A stretch of DNA of 64,000 nucleotides from Dermatemys mawii (taxonomy: Eukaryota; Chordata; Testudines; Dermatemydidae), in NCBI GenBank assembly GCA_007922305.1, contig ML677335.1:14041734-14105733 (forward strand), written 5' to 3'. Positions 60,301 through 64,000 of this stretch are shown in pieces; position 1 is the stretch's first letter, and the number at the start of each line of letters is the position of its first letter. The notes below the pieces were generated by a model. It saw nothing but the letters and a program-made list of their open reading frames with translations. It made no database searches and had not been told where the DNA came from. The position numbers were made by a program, and so were the translations under genes.

Positions 60301-63300
60301 GCAAAGCAGCAAAGTTTTGCTGGCTCTAAATATCCTGAATCCTATTCTTTGTAAATTCTACGTTACTTTATTTGATCCCTTAAAATATCACCTAATACTT
60401 TGTCTATAACTAACATGACACTATTCCTTGTCTCTTTTGATTTAATTTTACATACTTACGTTTTCCCAATTGATTAAGCAGTCAACACTCTGTAAGGGAC
60501 AAAATGTATCAAACTGTTTATAACACTGTCCATTCAAAGGATTCCAAAGGAAATATTCTTCATTTTCATGAGTTAATACATATGCCACTTTTCCCTACCA
60601 ACAAAAAGTAGATGTCATCAATTTTGTATATATATTCACAATTCCAATGAAGAAAGTAAACTTAGCTTCCAGTATTTACTTTTCCTCATTCTTTTACAAA
60701 TATTTTATTTTTTTTTTAGTGAAAGGTGCCAGACTGACATCCCAACAGATTGCAGTCTTCTATTTATTGAAAGAACAGGTGCAGCCAGGGCAAGTTTACC
60801 CTATGCTGCCTCATGAATATTTCTCTATCTTGTGAAAATAGCGCCTAATCTTACAAGATATTCACTTTGATTTCAAATATGAAAGCTGCCTGTGACCAGA
60901 TTAGAAGAGACTGAAAAAATTGCGCTGTTTAAAGAGGAGATGAATAAGAGGACACACTAGAGATATCCAAAACAACAATGTAATAGAGAAGACAAACTGT
61001 GTGGCTTCGTATTTAATTTTTCTCATCATAAGAATAAGGGGACAGTCACTGAAAATGAAAAGCAACAAATTTAAAATGGATTAAATAAATACTTTTACAT
61101 AAATGAAGCTGTAGAACTCACTTTCACTGATGTCACTGAGGCCAAGAGCCTAGTAGGATTCTCATAGGATTAAACATTTACTTAGACGATGAAATCATCC
61201 AGGCTACAAATCAATATCTAACTAATAGGGAGCTAGGAAGAAACGTCCATTAAAGAAAACTACTCCACAGCTGTCCACAATGGAATTTAATGCACATTTC
61301 TCTTAGCAAGTGGTACTGGCACTGTGGACTACACTCACCACTGGTCTGATATGGCACAGATTTTGGACTACACTCACCACTGGTCTGACATGGCACGGCA
61401 ATCCTGATGTTTCCAATATATTTGTCTTGGTATGTTATTGACTATGTATTTTATTCTCTTTAGCATGTTACATTGTTTATGCTATTGTAGGGGATGAAAC
61501 CAATGAAGATTTAAACATTTTTTAAATTATGGTACTTACTTCTAACACTGATGTTCCCAACAGAACCCATGCTTTTTTCCCAAAATACAGAAGGTAGTTA
61601 CATAGAAGCACTGCATGCTCTTCTTTATTTCCAGCAGCCAAATTGATGACATGCTAAATGCAAAATGGTAAAGAATAAGCTATTTACTAGAAATTCTATC
61701 CTGTCATCTCCCCATCTAGTAATAGAATGCAGTGGGGAAGCCAAGGAGATTGCCAATGACAGCACGCTCCTCAGAAGGCTGTCTATTGGTGGAAGAGGGA
61801 CACTGAGACATAACATGGGTATATCTTGCTTCTGAATATTTTGGAGACAGCCTTCTCTTGCCTCCTATGTAAACCTCCCTACTCCTTCGCTACTCACTGA
61901 GGGAGGATATCTCACAAAATCCACATGATTAAGCTTGTGAAGTTTCCTGAGAGCTCATTCCCCTTTTTATGGATTTGACGGGGCTACAGGATGACATGAG
62001 GCTTAATCTGTGGTTGGCAAGCAGTCAAGATTTGGCTTTTTGCTCTGTAAACCAAGATATTTTTCATGCAGAATTTTAATGCATGTAAAACAGGTTACTT
62101 CAACAATCTATTAACTCATCTACATCTATTATTTAATATGTGATTATTACCTCTGATGTCATCCAAACATCAACATCAGCATTTTCATCCAATGTGTCTG
62201 ATACACAAGGAATTAAAGACACAAATCGAGAAATAAGATCCTATAAATGAAATAAGAATATATGTAAATACCAGGGCACACGTCATAAATATCTACTGAA
62301 TAGATCGCAATTTTGAATTACTCAAAAATATAAAACTACAGTTAATCTAAGTTTCTTGTTATACTATCAAGAATTACTAAGGTAATGAATATGAGCTTCC
62401 ATAGCACCGACAGAGACAAAAAAACGTAAATTATAATAGTAATTCAGGAATGTCACACTAATTTCAGCAGTTCTAAATGTTCTTACTGTATGATAGAAAA
62501 TAAACTCATACTTACAAAAGTTGCATTAGGATCATCAGGATACATATCTAGCAGCAGCTGTGGTGGATTTAGTGCCCTAATATATTTTGTTACTAAAATA
62601 TTTCTTCCTTCATTGTCAAAAACAGAGGTTATTATTCTTCTTTTTGGAAATTTTGCCTTGCAATTCTTTTTAAAAATGCGTGCTCTTTGCAAAAGTGTTT
62701 CATCTTCATGATCTGCAAACTAGAATCATAATTACTCTTACAATGTTAATATTTCCAATTTCAAAGACTGACTTTAAAATATAAAATACCCCAAAACCCT
62801 AACCATTTGCTTTAAGAAACAAATTTACTCTACTCTGCAAGTCTTCATTTTGATGATGCACATTAAGTATAAATGCCAACCTTATCTGATTCTGAATCAT
62901 TTTCAACAGAAGATAGCTGAGGTTCAATCGTAGCAAAGATAGTTAAAAAGGTATATTCTTTTAAATTTTGTCCGCAATGCTCTTCTTTAGGAGATACACA
63001 GGTCTTGCTCCAAGTGTATCCAAGCAAAACTGGTGGCGTATTTACTTGAAATGTACCACAGATCTGTGAACATATTTAGATGATTATATTAGGTAAAACA
63101 AACAAACTACAGTGCAAGAGATGTTATAACATAATATAAAGGTCATAATGATCCAAATTATATCATGTGCAATAAAAGGAAATAAACACAATTTTTATGC
63201 AAATGGAGTCAAAACTAGTGCTCCCATTAAAAGATTTTGGGAGACGTGTGTGTCTTGGAATTGCTATTGCAAATTAGATTGTATTTTTGATCTCCCTAGA

Positions 63301-63604
63301 CAATGCAGGGGAAGATTAACTGTGTTCACAAGCAAATGGTAAAGCCCACAGGAGTTACATAATGATAAAAAAATATTCTAATGTATGAGGATCACTACTA
63401 TTGACAATGTAAACATTTTAAAATCTTGCTTTCACCAAAAGCAAAAGCTCTTAGGGGTTTGTGCTGATACAACAGAAGTTTTAAAAATGTTTTTATTGTA
63501 ATTACCTTTGATTGTTCCAGAAGAGCAGAGAAAGGAAAAGTAACTGATCCAAACCAGTTCTTTCTTATATATGAGTGGCCACTGCAACCCTTAAGACAAG
63601 TATC
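51129..63604 (-). CDS. CC2D2B: CC2D2-family gene, C-terminal part, most likely CC2D2B
   Basis: Eight minus-strand exons in order: 63604-63506, 63063-62881, 62719-62516, 62240-62151, 61653-61540, 60594-60460, 54170-53993, 51317-51129 (stop). Diagnostic blocks are FQVNTPPVLLGY, YTFLTIFATIEPQL, ILVTKYIRALNPPQLLLD, SRFVSLIPCVSDT, EEHAVLLCNYLLYFGKKAWV, FLWNPLNGQCYKQFDTFCPL and FALAVYIHPYPNNILSVW. These are CC2D2A/CC2D2B signatures from the end of the C2 domain through the inactive transglutaminase-like domain to the C-terminus. CC2D2A builds the ciliary transition zone; CC2D2B is its less studied paralogue. Linkage to CCNJ favours CC2D2B. The 5' exons lie beyond the window. The stretch expected between 60460 and 54170 (about 60 residues) was not securely found. 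Confidence 0.85.
51695..51765. repeat. Palindromic gacttcaatg-type repeat
   Basis: attctggctccactgaagcc and tgacttcaatgtggccagga are diverged inverted arms around a short gggagttttgtc centre. The same word family (gacttcaatggga, gaagtcaatgggag) occurs near 2305, 17590, 19680 and 29790. Confidence 0.55.
51816..52250. mobile_element. Single arm of the hAT foldback element family
   Basis: It starts tagggctgttcattaattgc and is collinear with the reverse complement of the right arm of the 54201-55853 element. Shared words include ttaaatatttttggatg, caagtactgtagtgcaatct and caagtccactcagtcctat. It stops inside the arm, after gacaaacaa. It lies in the last CC2D2B intron. Confidence 0.8.
52294..53175 (-). 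mobile_element. CR1-type LINE, end of ORF2 and 3' region
   Basis: The minus strand reads HTGKNNPNYPYKM, then LAVTTQERDLGVI, CAVAVKKTNRMLGTIKKGI and, lower down, FTLSDNTRTKGYPMKV followed by RFKINKRKYFFTQ, the RT C-terminal region of CR1. The 3' region follows with the ctgggtcagaacaaaggtcc block in plus orientation near 52320. Truncated at the 5' side and interrupted by stops. Confidence 0.85.
53195..53335 (+). mobile_element. CR1 3'-tail fragment
   Basis: tggaaaacaacttaactact, gatgtagcttgataaattta, atgatgcggttgcctgtgat and agaggactggattcagtgcc match the CR1 3' end in sense, head to head with the antisense CR1 just before it. Confidence 0.75.
53993..54170 (-). CDS. CC2D2B: CC2D2B penultimate exon
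   Basis: Acceptor tttatcgcag|g and donor tattgg|gttagt. 178 nt: one base completing a codon, then IEKTLKSKIMEWRFQQTTRW, HRQCTALLRQILPKLE and ESLLEHYW. It joins in phase to VTGYPIQ of the last exon. The family has a matching KIMEWRxxxxTRWNRxC-type block. Confidence 0.92.
54201..55853. mobile_element. hAT foldback element with 600-bp inverted arms and perfect 8-bp duplication
   Basis: Starts tagggcagtcaagc, ends tcgacagcccta. Identical flanks tttataaa lie at 54193-54200 and 55854-55861. Arms of about 600 bp (54201-54805 and 55252-55853) are inverted copies of each other around a 446-bp centre. Both arms carry the 3' coding end of a hAT transposase: the left arm on the minus strand reads KWWPKHEETYESLAHLALKY and PCKRLFSHSAGIVSKKRAAL (the hAT dimerisation region), and the right arm carries a more decayed copy on the plus strand. 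It sits in a CC2D2B intron. Confidence 0.88.
54609..55110 (-). pseudogene. hAT transposase C-terminal remnant
   Basis: Minus-strand reading: IALDTRFKNLKCLPKSERDE, LWSMLSDVLKEQHSDGETTE, a stop, then PPKKKINLLLEASDS, HTALDRYRAEPVIGMD and the dimerisation block ending KRAALFPANVNKLV. This is the order of the last third of an Ac-like hAT transposase. Stops and the lack of the catalytic N-terminal two thirds make it inactive. Confidence 0.8.
55854..57439. other. CC2D2B intron sequence
   Basis: AT-rich sequence with no exon or clear repeat recognised. The CC2D2B exon missing between 60460 and 54170 was searched for here by its expected tryptophan/phenylalanine-rich start and not found. Confidence 0.5.
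57440..58690 (-). mobile_element. Tandem pair of retroelement remnants, possibly DIRS-type (tyrosine recombinase)
   Basis: Two diverged copies in the same orientation, offset by about 625 bp. On the minus strand one reads EICRMATWGSVHTFTTHY (about 57950-57880, with a stop just before) and the other EICKAASWFSIHIFSKHC (about 58620-58560). The W-S/G-x-H-T-F-x-x-H-Y pattern resembles the end of a tyrosine recombinase, with Y as nucleophile; the second copy has C there. Each is followed by a block with inverted ends (gttacttatcttacag / ctgtaaggtaagtaacc; ctgagtaaccttcc). Family placement is tentative. Confidence 0.45.
59100..59420 (-). pseudogene. GIY-YIG-like endonuclease remnant, Penelope-like retroelement
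   Basis: The minus strand reads CQLCRSAMYIDQTKQSLHKR, then RSEHKSDIMNGNIQKPVGEH, FNLSGHSIIDLKVAILEQK and TSETDFKEN. The order Y-I-x-x-T-x-x-x-L-x-x-R-x-x-E-H, then P-V-x-x-H-F-N-x-x-x-H is that of the GIY-YIG-type endonuclease C-terminal to the RT of Penelope-like elements. It is a fragment; no RT was read. Element sequence may continue to about 59880. Confidence 0.7.
60104..60253 (-). other. Unassigned open stretch where a CC2D2B exon is expected
   Basis: In the phase left by the exon ending at 60460, a weak acceptor (actaataag) opens VLLRSLDAIWYFNMTESV and runs to a stop at 60104. IWYFN could recall the IWFN-type start of the next family exon, but the rest does not align and there is no good polypyrimidine tract or donor. 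It could equally be an old repeat. Confidence 0.2.
60460..60594 (-). CDS. CC2D2B: CC2D2B exon, end of transglutaminase-like domain
   Basis: Acceptor gttggtag|gga and donor aaac|gtaagt. 45 codons: GKVAYVLTHENEEYFLWNPL, then NGQCYKQFDTFCPLQSVDCL, INWEN. Phase 0 at both ends. Confidence 0.92.
60890..61400 (+). mobile_element. CR1/L3-like LINE 3' fragment
   Basis: The sense blocks ataagaataaggggacagtc, actcactttcactgatgtca, gaggccaagagcctagtagg and ggattaaacatttacttaga follow the 3' end of a CR1/L3-type element. The end carries a 41-bp tandem duplication (tggactacactcaccactgg at about 61327 and 61368). It lies in a CC2D2B intron. Confidence 0.65.
61540..61653 (-). CDS. CC2D2B: CC2D2B exon, core of transglutaminase-like domain
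   Basis: Acceptor tgcatttag|cat and donor agaa|gtaagt. 38 codons, HVINLAAGNKEEHAVLLCNY then LLYFGKKAWVLLGTSVLE. The A-x-LL-C-x-x-L-x-x-x-G pattern is the conserved helix of the transglutaminase-like fold in this family. Confidence 0.94.
62151..62240 (-). CDS. CC2D2B: CC2D2B exon (SRFVSLIPCV)
   Basis: Acceptor catttatag|gat and donor cagag|gtaata. 30 codons: DLISRFVSLIPCVSDTLDEN then ADVDVWMTSE. Phase 0 at both ends. Confidence 0.94.
62516..62719 (-). CDS. CC2D2B: CC2D2B exon (YIRALNPPQ)
   Basis: Acceptor gattctag|ttt and donor acttttgtaagt. 68 codons, with RRIITSVFDNEGRNILVTKY then IRALNPPQLLLDMYPDDPNA. Phase 0 at both ends. Confidence 0.94.
62881..63063 (-). CDS. CC2D2B: CC2D2B exon (NTPPVLLGY)
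   Basis: Acceptor gttcacag|atc; donor ataag|gttggc, a GT donor with weak downstream bases. 61 codons: ICGTFQVNTPPVLLGYTWSK, then EYTFLTIFATIEPQLSSVEN, ending in an acidic DSESDK stretch. It is the end of the C2 domain and the link after it. Confidence 0.93.
63506..63604 (-). CDS. CC2D2B: CC2D2B exon (C2 domain strand)
   Basis: Acceptor atttcaatag|gat and donor caaag|gtaatt. 33 codons: DTCLKGCSGHSYIRKNWFGS, VTFPFSALLEQSK. The W-x-G-S-x-x-x-P-F-S pattern is the C2-domain strand of the family. It is the most upstream exon found; nothing further was recognised up to 64000. Confidence 0.9.
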
Positions 63605-64000
63605 CTATTGAAATACATAAGGTTAGCTCTAGTTAAATGTGTGTGTCTGTATCTTCGCTGACACTGATTCCACAACATTTAAAAGCTTACTAGTACATAT
63701 ACACACATATCTATCTCTATCTCTATATATGTTTTCAACTGTGGCTGTGGCTGTGGCAACAAAAGGCAACAAACACCAAACTGAATAGACTTAACAAGGT
63801 GTTCATAGAACCAGTGAGCTGCTCAAAAAACTGAATCTGATGAACAAATAAATACATATATTCTCAAAGTGAAACACTTTCACAATAAAATCCAGAGGTT
63901 TCTTTTTTAATTTTCCCATTATCAGTGAAGCTAAAAGACTCATGGTCTCAATCCACAACTATGCCTAGTTTACACTCAGCACAGCTAAGGAAAGCAGAGA

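Noticed and set aside
1..64000. CRISPR arrays, operons, riboswitches or phage-type systems
   Set aside because: Introns, CR1/MIR/hAT repeats and vertebrate genes show nuclear vertebrate DNA. No regularly spaced repeats or packed gene clusters are present.

Overview
This is nuclear DNA of a vertebrate, most likely a turtle. It is intron-rich and gene-poor and is full of CR1-type LINEs, hAT, Harbinger and pogo-type DNA elements and old MIR SINEs. At about 5.28-5.48 kb lies a tRNA-derived SINE with a CR1-like tail that matches the tortoise Pol III/SINE (Cry) family, which points to a cryptodiran turtle. The species call is inference; the vertebrate call is secure because two conserved vertebrate genes are readable exon by exon.

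Layout. 1-34.8 kb: no gene recognised. It holds a CR1 3' fragment (1-950), a palindromic block (1441-1628), MIR copies, the tRNA-SINE, a Ty3/gypsy pol remnant (6.75-7.1 kb), a C/T-rich stretch of probable degraded LTR material with a 48-bp tandem repeat (7.8-12.4 kb), a pogo/Tigger-like MITE (14697-14997), an unexplained 27-bp-arm hairpin (17371-17430), a Harbinger transposon with a broken transposase (20070-21340), a hAT MITE (22232-22542), a short palindromic insertion (25305-25434), a small TIR element (29900-30021) and a Harbinger-like MITE (31.1-31.8 kb). 34.8-45.7 kb: CCNJ (cyclin J) on the plus strand, with a CpG island, five coding exons that splice into a 383-residue protein, and a 3' UTR of about 2.7 kb. 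45.7-50.6 kb: intergenic. 50.6-64 kb: the 3' part of a CC2D2-family gene on the minus strand, most likely CC2D2B from its neighbour CCNJ. Eight exons are resolved; one exon-sized stretch between them is missing or unrecognised. Its introns carry a hAT foldback element with a perfect 8-bp target-site duplication, CR1 pieces, a tandem pair of remnants tentatively read as tyrosine-recombinase retroelements, and a Penelope-like GIY-YIG fragment.

The two genes are convergent: the 3' ends of CCNJ and the CC2D2 gene face each other across about 5 kb. Cyclin J is a divergent cyclin. The CC2D2 family acts at the ciliary transition zone (CC2D2A is the studied member). Nothing here suggests the two work together beyond old linkage.

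I saw no new multi-gene system. The most unusual items are structural: the hAT foldback made of two copies of the same transposon end, two short palindromic insertions with perfect 12-13 bp duplications, and the hairpin at 17.4 kb.
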